Numbered from the stretch's first letter, positions 53,589-63,007 are shown. The stretch: 64,000 bases of DNA from Coprobacter secundus (GCA_000803105.1 JTDA01000007.1:1-64000), one strand, 5' to 3'. The notes: a model not told the origin generated them from the sequence alone. Program-made: numbers and translations.

Positions 53589-55544
53589 TTAATATCCCGG
53601 ATTTTGTGTAAGATTTGGATTTTCCTTCATAGCATCTGTCGGTATTGGCAATAACTGATGCTTGTTTTGGGCATCCGGCATAGATGCCACATAGATGCCC
53701 CACCTTCTCAGGTTGAAGTATGTTGCAGACTCGAGTAACATCTCATTATTCCAAGTATTCCAAAGTACACGGCGTAACTCATCCTGTGTAAGTCCGTTCT
53801 CGATAGGAGGATATCCTCTAAACAGCCGGGTCTGATTTATATATTCATAAGCCTCCATGGTACGACCGGTTTCGAGAGCAGCTTCTGCAGCCGTGAACAT
53901 AATCTCACAATAACGTACCGGATGATAATACAGGCCTTTCGCATATTTAAAGTCGGAATCATCATATCCTCCTAAAATTACGTTATTTCCGTTTTTCTGT
54001 GAAAATACCAACGAACTATCTGCCGGCAGACTGTAATTGCCGGTACTGATAATTTTTTTACACTGGTCAAGTGCCCTATCATATTCTCTATCGGATAAAT
54101 ATATGCGCGATACCAAAGCCGATACGGCTGTAGAATACTCAGAAGGGAGCATATTGATAAGGTAATTCATATAGTCAACCAGTGCGTCATTGTTTCTCGG
54201 AGGCATCTGCCCTGTTATATCGTTGATAACGGAGACTTCACCGAAAAATTTTGATAATTCCGAATATATCAATGCACATTCGGCTTGCATACGTAAAGAA
54301 GCCGTGGCCCATTCCGATTTTACATTTTCGGGACAATCATTCGAATTGGTAAACTTGTCATTTGCCTGTAAATAGCTATTTATCAAACTATATCCACTAT
54401 TCCATATATTCTCTCCCCATTGATTAAAATAGTTGGAATTGAACATATTAGGAACTTCAATATATCCTATCAATTTAGCATCTGTTTCTCGGGTCAAATT
54501 AAGGAAACTTTTCAACTGTTTGTTCCACTCATCCTTCTGAGATTGTAACATTTGAGCCCAATCAGTAGAAGGCGCAATACGATTACTTGTCAGATAAACT
54601 ACCGAACTCTTTAATGTCTCTCCATCGGCATAACGGATGTATCTTTGAGGTATACCATTGACTTTATCGCTGTTATCGATTATTCCGTCACCATTTACAT
54701 CGGCAAATTTTAAATCGCCCGGTTTCGGTGTCGATATGATATAGCTCGGCCATGCATCTATTTCTACTTGGCTGGTAAATATCCCTTCTACCATGAAACC
54801 ATCATATATATTGCTGAGAGAATCGCCAGAAATAGCAGTATAACTTATTTCCGGTTCATTATGCTTTACCGAAACTTCGCCATTTGCATCAGTATAATAT
54901 ACACCCAGTGTCTTGCCGTCGGCAGTATACACCGTAACCTCTGCCCCTTCTATCGGTCTTCCCTGAACAGAGTCCATCACAGACCAATTTGTATTACAAC
55001 GTTTCACCGAAATAATAGCCTCTTTGTCTGTAGTAGAAGGGATCGAGTCGATAGATTCATTTACGGGAATGACCTCAGGAACAATATACATATAACTGTT
55101 TCCAATCTTCATTCCGGCAGTTTCAATAGGTATACCGTTTATGGCAACAATCGAATTTTGATTGGTAACCAATAAAGGTTCATTGCTGACACTGGTCAAT
55201 AATAATGAATCCTTCAACTCATCTATACTATAAGCGCCACGAGCAATGTGACGTTTGATATTTTCCTGGTTCAGTTGATTTTCAGAAACTTCAGAGCGAA
55301 CCTTTAATTCCTGATTTTTAACAGCAAATACAGTAAGCTGATTTGTTTCTACATCCGGAATAGAAACTTTTTTAAGCTCTTCGGTAAAATCACTTATTTC
55401 TGGAATTTTTTCCAGTTCTTCAATAACTTCTTGCACCTCCTTATCGGCTGGCGACAATTCTGCTGGATCGTCATTTTCTTCACATGAAATAAGACATAGA
55501 CTCACCAGACTCAAAAAAAAAGCTGATAATCGTAAAAATTTCAT
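53589..55544 (-). CDS. Orphan lipoprotein: FAS1-like, SusC-like hinge and SusD-like domains
   Basis: 651 aa from MKFLRLSAFFLSLVSLCLIS (lipobox Cys21); an ATG 33 bp earlier would precede the lipoprotein signal. Residues about 46-160 resemble a fasciclin domain (TNQLTVFAVKNQEL, LLVTNQNSIVAINGIPI). About 176-250 is a carboxypeptidase-regulatory-like beta-sandwich (GRPIEGAEVTVYTADGKTLG). At 275-300, PGDLKFADVNGDGIIDNSDK looks like the hinge found near the end of SusC proteins. The rest (about 315-651) is SusD/RagB with the usual C-terminus (LRRVLWNTWNNEMLLESATYFNLRRWG). No susC is adjacent, so its function is unclear. Confidence 0.8.
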   Translation of the reverse strand: MKFLRLSAFFLSLVSLCLISCEENDDPAELSPADKEVQEVIEELEKIPEISDFTEELKKVSIPDVETNQLTVFAVKNQELKVRSEVSENQLNQENIKRHIARGAYSIDELKDSLLLTSVSNEPLLVTNQNSIVAINGIPIETAGMKIGNSYMYIVPEVIPVNESIDSIPSTTDKEAIISVKRCNTNWSVMDSVQGRPIEGAEVTVYTADGKTLGVYYTDANGEVSVKHNEPEISYTAISGDSLSNIYDGFMVEGIFTSQVEIDAWPSYIISTPKPGDLKFADVNGDGIIDNSDKVNGIPQRYIRYADGETLKSSVVYLTSNRIAPSTDWAQMLQSQKDEWNKQLKSFLNLTRETDAKLIGYIEVPNMFNSNYFNQWGENIWNSGYSLINSYLQANDKFTNSNDCPENVKSEWATASLRMQAECALIYSELSKFFGEVSVINDITGQMPPRNNDALVDYMNYLINMLPSEYSTAVSALVSRIYLSDREYDRALDQCKKIISTGNYSLPADSSLVFSQKNGNNVILGGYDDSDFKYAKGLYYHPVRYCEIMFTAAEAALETGRTMEAYEYINQTRLFRGYPPIENGLTQDELRRVLWNTWNNEMLLESATYFNLRRWGIYVASMPDAQNKHQLLPIPTDAMKENPNLTQNPGY

Positions 55545-55717
55545 ATTATGTGGATTATTTTTATAATATATTTGCAATATTACAAAATAAATTAGATGTC
55601 GACAATAATATGTGAAATAAAATTTAATTTTATAAATATATTTGAGAATCTATAAATTATGATTGTCATAATTATCTTTTTTCTATCAACAAAAGAATGA
55701 GCCGCTTGTTTCTTTAT

Positions 55718-55725
55718 TAACTTTG
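55718..55725 (+). promoter_or_regulatory. Probable -7 box of the barrel-protein gene
   Basis: TAACTTTG followed by CATAAATAATAAGGAG and the ATG at 55745. A TTG exists 9 bp upstream only, so a good -33 is lacking. AAGGAG is an unusually clear Shine-Dalgarno for this group. Confidence 0.5.
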
Positions 55726-55744
55726 CATAAATAATAAGGAGAAT

Positions 55745-56410
55745 ATGAAAATAAGGGTTAAGATTACTTGTTTTTTTCTGTTTGCTTGCTTTCTTATGAT
55801 GGCACAGACCGGAGAGAAAAAACGACCTTTCCGTTTTGAAAAAGTTGATTCCGAAACAGAAAGAAAGATTTTGCAAAATGAGCAGTCTGTCAATCAGACG
55901 ACAGCTGATTATCGGGTAATAGAAGAAAAAGAACCACAGCCTGAACCGGTCCGGACACGAAAAAAAGGTAAGATAGAATTAGGAGGTTCGTTCGGCATGA
56001 CTTTTTCCAACGGAACCTCTATCAATATCTCTCCTCAAGTAGGATATCGCATAAACTCCTATTTTTCTTTTGGTGGCGGTATCAGTTACAACTACTATCG
56101 CTACAATACTTGGGACGATAGTCGATATACAATGAACTATATGGGACTTAACCTATATGCCCGAGTCAAACCTATTCCTTATATAACAATTCAAGCTCAA
56201 CCGGAAGTACAACGCAACTGGGGACGTAGAGACGGGCACTCATATAAAGGAGAAGTAATACCTTGTTTCTTGGTTGGGGCAGGGGCAAACCTCCCGATAG
56301 CCGGTAATAGCGGTATATCTGTGATGTTATATTATGATGTCGTACAAAATAAATTTACTCCTTACGGAAATAAAATATTTTATTCCGTAGGATATAGTTT
56401 TGGATTTTAG
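55745..56410 (+). CDS. Outer-membrane beta-barrel protein, hypothetical
   Basis: 221 aa with signal peptide (about 1-21, FLMMAQ). A linker rich in Glu, Lys and Pro (about 22-78) leads to a barrel with alternating aromatic residues (GKIELGGSFGMTFSNGTSINISPQVGYRINSYFSFGGGISYNYYRY...FYSVGYSFGF) and a terminal Phe. Its role is unknown. The TAG stop codon is formed by the first bases of dispersed element H. Confidence 0.78.
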   Translation: MKIRVKITCFFLFACFLMMAQTGEKKRPFRFEKVDSETERKILQNEQSVNQTTADYRVIEEKEPQPEPVRTRKKGKIELGGSFGMTFSNGTSINISPQVGYRINSYFSFGGGISYNYYRYNTWDDSRYTMNYMGLNLYARVKPIPYITIQAQPEVQRNWGRRDGHSYKGEVIPCFLVGAGANLPIAGNSGISVMLYYDVVQNKFTPYGNKIFYSVGYSFGF

Positions 56411-56570
56411 AGCCGGTTTAATTTTTTATTCGAACCTCGTCCTTTGAAAATTTCTTTTGAGGATGCTTTTAGAGCAGTATCAAACAAATGAACGCAAGAA
56501 AACCAAACCGATAGATAATATAAAATAGGCCCGACAAAACTTTATGCAAAAATTCATGCGGCTTTGAATA
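56407..56570 (+). repeat. Dispersed element, copy H, providing a stop codon
   Basis: Left end TTAGAGCCGGTTTAATTTTT then TTCGAACCTCGTCCTTTG and ATTTCTTTTGAGGATGCTTT. The right part is degraded, so the end is approximate. The TAG of the barrel-protein gene (56408-56410) lies within the left end of the element. It sits between convergent genes. Confidence 0.7.
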
Positions 56571-56603
56571 TCGTTAAATGAATCTTTCTTAAAGCAGCAG
56601 ATT

Positions 56604-57266
56604 TTATTCTATCTTTTCAATCATCAGGTCTGGCAATTGCTGAATGTATTTGAACACATTCCCTTCCTCGCTATGATTTCGATTTTTAATGACGATAGTA
56701 ACGTGATACACAACATGATTTTCTCTCCATTCCTGCTTGGCTTCATAACTGATGATACGATAATTTTTCTGCAATACCATGTCCGTTATCTTAGATAAAT
56801 TATCGGGATTTCCGGTCGAAAATTGTATCATAGCACTATGAAATCCAACTTTTTTGAAAATTATGGTCAACAACTCAAGCCCCAACAATGTAAATATGGT
56901 TGCCGATATACCGAGCCAATACATGCCGCTGCCAATAGCCAGACCTATACCGGAGGTTGCCCATAGTCCTGCCGCAGTTGTCAATCCCCTTACAAACTGT
57001 TTCTGTATAATGATTGTCCCTGCACCGATAAACCCGATGCCACTTACGACTTGGGCTGCTACCCGACTGGGATCGAAATCTATATGATGTTCCTTCGCTA
57101 TTTGCATAAAACCATATTGAGACACAATCATAATAAGTGCGCTTCCCAACGATACCAGAAAATGAGTTCTGAATCCGGCTTCTTTAGCTCGATACTCTCT
57201 GTCAAGTCCTATAATAGCTCCCAATATACCGGCAGTAAACAATCGTAAAATAAATTCCCCTGTCAT
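56604..57266 (-). CDS. MgtC/SapB-family membrane protein
   Basis: 220 aa. Four to five N-terminal helices with GAIIGLDREYRAKEAGFRTHFLVSLGSALIMIVSQYGF and VVSGIGFIGAGTIIIQ, both diagnostic. The C-terminal ACT-like domain (about 140-220) is present. MgtC aids survival in low Mg2+, possibly through ATP synthase or phosphate control. Probable -7 box TATATTTG (minus, 57321-57328). Confidence 0.92.
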   Translation of the reverse strand: MTGEFILRLFTAGILGAIIGLDREYRAKEAGFRTHFLVSLGSALIMIVSQYGFMQIAKEHHIDFDPSRVAAQVVSGIGFIGAGTIIIQKQFVRGLTTAAGLWATSGIGLAIGSGMYWLGISATIFTLLGLELLTIIFKKVGFHSAMIQFSTGNPDNLSKITDMVLQKNYRIISYEAKQEWRENHVVYHVTIVIKNRNHSEEGNVFKYIQQLPDLMIEKIE

Positions 57267-57602
57267 ATCATTCCTTTATAAACTGTATCATAACAAATCC
57301 GGGACATATCCGGTTTATGACAAATATACATAAAGATTTTTGATTGTTTATCATATTTGACTTCCTTAAAAATGTTTCCATATCGAAAGATGAAGAGACG
57401 GAAGATATTATCGTACATTTTATTTTTAAAATATTATTTTATTGGAGAAAAAAGTATTGGCTATACTCTTTTATAATCTGAATCGAATAACTAATTTTGC
57501 CCATCTTTTTATAAAAAGCTTTGACGAATATTGATTCTATAAAAAAAGGTTGGAGTATTTGCTTATTGAAAGTTTATTTTTTAGTGTTTTTTTAGAATAG
57601 AA
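57267..57602. other. Intergenic region, 336 bp
   Basis: Divergent spacer between mgtC and the MFS gene. It is AT-rich and holds a TATATTTG box for mgtC (57321-57328). I see no repeat and no further ORF. Confidence 0.6.
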
Positions 57603-58805
57603 ATGATGGAAGAGAAAAAAAAGAATACAAAACCTGTTTTGTGGAACAGCAACTACTTGAAAGTATGGATAGCTAATTTTATGCTTTTTTTTGCATTTTA
57701 TTTGCTCGCCCCCTTGTTACCGCTTTATTTACGAGATACTTTTTCCGCCGGAAAAGCGATGATAGGTATTGTACTAAGTGGATATACGATTACAGCCTTG
57801 ATAGTCCGGCCATTTAGCGGATTTGTTGTCGACAGTTTCTCCCGTAAAAAGGTTCTGCTGCTTTGTTATTTCTGCTTTGCCTTGTTCTTTGCAGGCTATT
57901 TCATCACGGGTTCCCTCATTCTTTTTGCTGCCATTCGTACTTTACACGGTGCACCTTTTGGTGCGACGACTGTCGCGAGCAGTACTATGGCTGTAGATGT
58001 CTTGCATCCCGAACGTCGGAGCGAGGGCATCGGATATTATGGACTGAGCAATAACATAGCTATGGCAATAGGACCTTCGATAGGACTTTATATCTATCAC
58101 ACAATCCATAACTTCAATATACTGTTTGCCATGTCTCTTGTAATCGCATTCATCGGCCTGGCTATCAATTCTACCATCAAGTGCCGCGAACGCCAACCGA
58201 TACAGAAGAATCAAAAAGTTTCTCTTGACCGATTTATCCTTCTACCGGGATGGAGCGAGGGCCTTTGTATTACAGCATTTTCTTTTTCATTCGGTATTAT
58301 CTCTACATACATAGCCATATACAGCCAAGAAGTTATGCACATAACTTCCGGCTCAGGAACATTCTTTATGCTCTTGGCTATTGGTCTTATAATGTCGAGA
58401 ATTATCGGGAGTAAGTCCCTCCGAGAAGGTAAAATTGTACATAACGCCTCTGCCGGAATGCTGATGTCAATGTGCGGTTATCTGGTTTTCACAGCTATAC
58501 CCAATATATACGGATACTATGCTGCTGCACTTATGATAGGTCTCGGAAACGGACACATGTATCCGGCTATGCAGACAATGTTTATCAATCTGGCACCCCA
58601 TGAGCGACGAGGGACAGCCAATTCCACTATACTCACATCTTGGGACATAGGTGTCGGTATCGGTATTATTGGAGGAGGCGCTGTAGCTGAACATCACGGA
58701 GGTTACTCTGCTGCATTTTGGCTCGCTTTTGCAATAAATGCCATTGGTGTCATTTTTTATTTCCTTTATGCACGCAAGAGCTTTCTGCGCCACCGTCTTC
58801 GTTAG
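57603..58805 (+). CDS. Major facilitator superfamily transporter
   Basis: 400 aa (a second ATG follows at once, giving 399). Twelve membrane helices; loop 2-3 shows RPFSGFVVDSFSRKKVLLL and helix 5 MAIGPSIGLYIYHTI. It is of the drug/sugar-efflux MFS type. Substrate unknown. It is monocistronic, and a dispersed element follows 86 bp after the stop. Confidence 0.9.
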   Translation: MMEEKKKNTKPVLWNSNYLKVWIANFMLFFAFYLLAPLLPLYLRDTFSAGKAMIGIVLSGYTITALIVRPFSGFVVDSFSRKKVLLLCYFCFALFFAGYFITGSLILFAAIRTLHGAPFGATTVASSTMAVDVLHPERRSEGIGYYGLSNNIAMAIGPSIGLYIYHTIHNFNILFAMSLVIAFIGLAINSTIKCRERQPIQKNQKVSLDRFILLPGWSEGLCITAFSFSFGIISTYIAIYSQEVMHITSGSGTFFMLLAIGLIMSRIIGSKSLREGKIVHNASAGMLMSMCGYLVFTAIPNIYGYYAAALMIGLGNGHMYPAMQTMFINLAPHERRGTANSTILTSWDIGVGIGIIGGGAVAEHHGGYSAAFWLAFAINAIGVIFYFLYARKSFLRHRLR

Positions 58806-59134
58806 TTGATTTTTTAATGTCACCATTTGGAAAAGCAGATAAAGAACAATAAACCTATGAAATTACCAGATAGAAAATTTTAGATAAATCTAAGGGCTTC
58901 GCTAAATTTTGCTCAGGTCAAGTTTGAAAATTTCTTTCGAAGATGTTTTTCTGTTTTTATGAGGAGGATACGGGCTATCCAACGAGTGAAAACGAGAAAT
59001 ATAACGAAAGAAAACGCAAAAATGTTCCGGCAATATTTTCCTATTGGAAAAGTTAGACTGGTTCTAAGTTGTGAATTTCATCAATTACTTGTAATATTGC
59101 ACAGGTTTTTAGCCATAAAGTAACGAATAAAATT
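58806..59134. other. Intergenic region, 329 bp
   Basis: Mostly occupied by dispersed element I (58891-59067). The last 65 bp before the dehydrogenase ATG contain a TAATATTG sequence that is a weak -7 candidate. Confidence 0.6.
58891..59067 (+). repeat. Dispersed quasi-palindromic element, copy I
   Basis: Left end TAAGGGCTTCGCTAAATTTT with CAGGTCAAGTTTG, core TCTTTCGAAGATGTTTTTC, centre GGATA-CGGGC-TATCC (a perfect hairpin) and right end GGAAAAGTTAGACTGGTTCT. One of the best-preserved copies; the arms pair along most of their length. Confidence 0.85.
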
Positions 59135-61939
59135 ATGGGAAATTCAGATTATGTTTCTTTCCTGAAAGAAATAGCCCGTTTCATTCCGGACAATCGGATA
59201 TATACCGACGATTTGCGTCGATTGGCATGGGGGACAGATGCCGGTTTTTACCGTTTGATTCCTAAAATGGTAGTTCGTTCCGATAATGAACAAGAAATAT
59301 CTCGAATACTTTCATTGTCAGGAAAATATCATATTCCCTTAACCTTCAGAGCTGCCGGTACGAGTCTGTCAGGACAAAGTATCAGCGATTCAGTATTGGT
59401 AGTTGCGGGAAAGAATTGGGAAAGTTATTCCGTTTCCTCCACCGGAGACCGGATTACCTTGCAACCAGGGCTTACAGGTGGAAGGGTAAATGAAATATTA
59501 AAACCCTACGGCCGAAAGTTTGCCCCTGACCCGGCATCGGTAAAATCCGCTATGGTGGGTGGTATTATCGCCAATAATGCTTCAGGGATGAACTGCGGTA
59601 CCCATGCCAATAGTGATAAAGTGATGCTTTCGGCCCGTATTATCTTGTCAGATGGTACGATATTAGATACAGGTGATGAAAAAAGCCGACATGATTTTAT
59701 CCACAGTCATCCGGAATTTATACAAAAAATAGAGTCGGTCAGAGACCGCATAAGAAAAGATTCTGAATTAGTCTCGCGTATTCGTCGCAAATATTCCATT
59801 AAGAATGTAGTGGGACTTAATCTGTTCCCATTTATAGAATATGATGATCCGTTTGACATCATCGCCCATTCGATAGTAGGCTCAGAAGGCACACTTGCTT
59901 TCTTATCGGAAGTGACGATGAAAACCGAAGAAGATTTGCCCTATAAGGCGAGTGCCATGGTTTATTTCAGCGATATAAGAGAAGCTTGTAAAGCTGTCGT
60001 TGCTATGAAAAAGGCCCCTGTCGTCAATGCCGAGATGTTAGACAAGAAGTCTCTACAATCGGTCAATGATACCACAGGAGAAGGGCTTACAGCCATTCTT
60101 ACCGAAACCAAAGGGCATACCAGAGAAGAATTGGTCGATAATATACATAAGATTGAAGATATTTTAAGTTCATTCAATACATTTACACCGGTACATTTTA
60201 CTGATAAAGAAAGTGAATATGCCTCTTACTGGGCTATTCGTTCCGGTATATTTCCTTCTGTCGGAGGGACACGACGCCCGGGAACAACATGTCTGATTGA
60301 AGACGTAGCTTTTCATATAGAAGATTTACCCCAAGCAACCTTCGAATTACAACAATTACTCGAAAAGAATGGTTACTTCGATGCATGTATATACGGACAT
60401 GCTTTAGAGGGAAATTTTCACTTTATAATAAATCAGGCATTTGATACTGACGAAGAAGTAGCAAGGTACGAACAACTGATGAATGATGTCATAACTCTAG
60501 TAGTTGACAAATACGACGGTTCTTTAAAGGCCGAACATGGTACAGGGAGAAATATGGCTCCTTTTGTAAAATATGAATGGGGAGAGACGGCTTACCAATA
60601 TATGCGGGAAATAAAAGAAATTTTCGATTCCAAGTATCGTTTGAATCCCGGCGTTATTTTCAATGATGACCCGAAATGCCATTTGAAAAACTTTAAGCCG
60701 TTACCTTTGACAAACGAACATATCGACAAATGTATCGAATGTGGTTTTTGTGAAGTCAACTGCCTTTCCTGCGGATTTACTCTTTCCTCCCGCCAGCGCA
60801 TCGTCATCCGTCGAGAAATATCGCGTCTAAGTCGATTGCCGGGAAAAGAAAAGCAAATGGAATTACTTGAGAAACAATACAAATATCCCGGGAACCAAAC
60901 CTGTGCCGGTGATGGGCTCTGCTCCATGTCATGCCCGATGGGAATCAATGTGGGCGACCTTACACATGACATCCGTCAAAGTCATTTGCCTAAAGGAAGC
61001 TTAGGATATAAAGCCGGAGACTTCGCAGCTCGTCATTTATCAGGTATAGAATCTGCATTGCGTCCGGTACTTTCCGTTGCCAATACCGCACATTCCCTGT
61101 TAGGAAGTAAAGCTATGGCCTCCCTAACTCGCGGGCTTCGCTATTTATCCGGCTCTAAAATGCCTCTATGGACACCAGCTATGCCCAAGGCTCGTTATCC
61201 ACATAAAACAGCTCAGAAAAATAAACCACTAAAAGTCGTCTATTTCCCAAGTTGCATCAATCAGACGATGGGAGTATCGCAACATTCTCCGGAAAGTACG
61301 CCACTTATCGATAAAACTGTCCATTTGCTGCAAAAAGCCGGTTATGAAGTAATTTTCCCGCCACATATGGAACGCCTTTGTTGCGGAACTATATGGGAGA
61401 GCAAAGGCATGCCGGATATTGCCGACAGGAAATCAGCAGAACTTGAAGCGGCCTTATATGAAGCCAGTAATGAAGGATTGTATCCGGTACTTTGTGACCA
61501 AAGCCCATGCCTGTATCGCATGCGTCACACGATAAAGAAAATAAAGTTATATGAACCGGTAGAGTTTATTAATACATTTTTACTTGATAAACTTGTCTTC
61601 AAAAAAATTGATGAACCGATAGCCATACACATTACTTGTTCTATGAGAAAAATGGGACTCGATAAGCAACTGATAGAACTGGCTGGAAGATGTACTTCTA
61701 ATGTCTTGGTGCCTGAAGGTGTCGGATGCTGTGGATTTGCTGGAGACAAAGGTTTCACTCAACCGGAACTCAATGCCTACGCTTTGCGAAAATTACGTCC
61801 GCAGATAGAAAAAGCAGGAATAAAGACCGGATACAGTAATAGCCGTACTTGTGAAATCGGTTTAGAGACCAATTCCGGTATTCCTTATATTTCGATTATC
61901 TATCTGGTAGATAAATGCACTACTCCGGTCGGGCAATAG
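59135..61939 (+). CDS. FAD- and Fe-S-binding 2-hydroxyacid dehydrogenase (D-lactate/glycolate type)
   Basis: 934 aa. An FAD_binding_4 domain (about 30-270, with PLTFRAAGTSLSGQS and PDPASVKSAMVGGIIANNASGMNCG), an FAD-oxidase C domain (about 270-530, HALEGNFHFIINQ, AEHGTGRNMAPFV), a ferredoxin-like module with CIECGFCEVNCLSCG and CAGDGLCSMSCPMGI (about 535-605), and two CCG modules (CINQTMG, CCGTIWES; CSMRKMG, CCGFAGDKGF). This is a one-chain fusion of GlcD- and GlcF-like parts, oxidising D-lactate or a similar acid and passing electrons to the membrane chain. Confidence 0.93.
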   Translation: MGNSDYVSFLKEIARFIPDNRIYTDDLRRLAWGTDAGFYRLIPKMVVRSDNEQEISRILSLSGKYHIPLTFRAAGTSLSGQSISDSVLVVAGKNWESYSVSSTGDRITLQPGLTGGRVNEILKPYGRKFAPDPASVKSAMVGGIIANNASGMNCGTHANSDKVMLSARIILSDGTILDTGDEKSRHDFIHSHPEFIQKIESVRDRIRKDSELVSRIRRKYSIKNVVGLNLFPFIEYDDPFDIIAHSIVGSEGTLAFLSEVTMKTEEDLPYKASAMVYFSDIREACKAVVAMKKAPVVNAEMLDKKSLQSVNDTTGEGLTAILTETKGHTREELVDNIHKIEDILSSFNTFTPVHFTDKESEYASYWAIRSGIFPSVGGTRRPGTTCLIEDVAFHIEDLPQATFELQQLLEKNGYFDACIYGHALEGNFHFIINQAFDTDEEVARYEQLMNDVITLVVDKYDGSLKAEHGTGRNMAPFVKYEWGETAYQYMREIKEIFDSKYRLNPGVIFNDDPKCHLKNFKPLPLTNEHIDKCIECGFCEVNCLSCGFTLSSRQRIVIRREISRLSRLPGKEKQMELLEKQYKYPGNQTCAGDGLCSMSCPMGINVGDLTHDIRQSHLPKGSLGYKAGDFAARHLSGIESALRPVLSVANTAHSLLGSKAMASLTRGLRYLSGSKMPLWTPAMPKARYPHKTAQKNKPLKVVYFPSCINQTMGVSQHSPESTPLIDKTVHLLQKAGYEVIFPPHMERLCCGTIWESKGMPDIADRKSAELEAALYEASNEGLYPVLCDQSPCLYRMRHTIKKIKLYEPVEFINTFLLDKLVFKKIDEPIAIHITCSMRKMGLDKQLIELAGRCTSNVLVPEGVGCCGFAGDKGFTQPELNAYALRKLRPQIEKAGIKTGYSNSRTCEIGLETNSGIPYISIIYLVDKCTTPVGQ

Positions 61940-61959
61940 TCGCTTATGACCGGAGTAGT
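61919..61959. terminator. Intrinsic terminator overlapping the dehydrogenase end
   Basis: ACTACTCCGGTC (61919-61930) and GACCGGAGTAGT (61948-61959) form a perfect 12-bp stem, followed by ATATTTTATAA. The left arm lies within the last codons of the dehydrogenase gene. Between convergent genes. Confidence 0.85.
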
Positions 61960-62002
61960 ATATTTTATAATAAGGAATAAGGCAAAACTATGAAAAGAGA
62001 AT

Positions 62003-63007
62003 CTACAACTTATTACTATCTAACCATTCGAATATAGTCTCATAAGTTTTCTCCCGGGCACTTTTTTGAGACAGAATAAGGTCATGCAGACCTTCCGGTA
62101 TCACGGCTTCCGTAACATGAGGTCCTAATCGTTTACCATATTTTTCAATGTCTTTCACATCAAGTACTGCATCTCCCTTCTGATGCTCTGGAGTCCAGTC
62201 ATCACCATAAACTGATTGACTCGAAAACATGACCAAAACAGGGCAGGGGATATCCAAGCCTCGGTGTACTTTCTTTTGTCCTCGATGTATCGCCCTTATC
62301 CAGCCACTGGTCACAGGAGGTGATTGTTTGAATTTTTTACTCGTATCATATATCCATTCTCCATGATGGTCTATAAGAAGACTTTCGGCATAAGCAGTAG
62401 ATTTACTTTGCTTTATTTTAATATTAGGAGAAAATAAGCCTAAAAACGATACAACAGGAATCAAAATCTTTTCCTTCATCCAACTTTGATTCATATCGAG
62501 AAACGGACTGTTCAGAATCAGCCCTTTAACCGAAAGACTATTCCTACGTTCATTACAATAAAGTGCAGTGATAAGTCCCCCTGTCGAATGACCCATTAAT
62601 ATGATTTCTGTATTCCCCTCCGATTTCATAATGCTAAGTGTAGTATCAATATCAGCAAAGTACTCATTGAGATTATGCACTTGAAAAGCCGTCTGGCTGG
62701 CCATTAGCGACCGTCCGTATTTCCGAAGGTCGACAGCATAAAAATTGTAACACGAATCGTTGAAGATTTGGGCCAATTGACTTTGGAAAAAATAATCATT
62801 ATATCCATGCACATATAATAGAGCTTTATGTGTAGGGACCCTGGCTTCTCGCCGGATAACAGTCGTGATTACTTTCCCGTCATAATCATCAGGCATATTC
62901 AATGTTTGCATCTCGAATCGTCCGCCTAAGACATCCATCGAATATTGAGCTTTTACACAAACTACTGACAGGACGAAAAATAAGAATAGAAAAATACTCC
63001 GTTTCAT
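62003..63007 (-). CDS. Exported alpha/beta hydrolase (S33 / monoglyceride-lipase-like)
   Basis: 334 aa with signal peptide (about 1-20, ending VKA). HGYNDYFF forms the oxyanion region, LMGHSTGGLITALY holds the Ser nucleophile, and PEGLHDLILS holds the His. The acid is probably in VYGDDWTPEH. It resembles serine aminopeptidase S33 / lysophospholipase family members. It lies 26 bp downstream of a MarR regulator on the same strand and is likely controlled by it. Confidence 0.85.
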   Translation of the reverse strand: MKRSIFLFLFFVLSVVCVKAQYSMDVLGGRFEMQTLNMPDDYDGKVITTVIRREARVPTHKALLYVHGYNDYFFQSQLAQIFNDSCYNFYAVDLRKYGRSLMASQTAFQVHNLNEYFADIDTTLSIMKSEGNTEIILMGHSTGGLITALYCNERRNSLSVKGLILNSPFLDMNQSWMKEKILIPVVSFLGLFSPNIKIKQSKSTAYAESLLIDHHGEWIYDTSKKFKQSPPVTSGWIRAIHRGQKKVHRGLDIPCPVLVMFSSQSVYGDDWTPEHQKGDAVLDVKDIEKYGKRLGPHVTEAVIPEGLHDLILSQKSAREKTYETIFEWLDSNKL

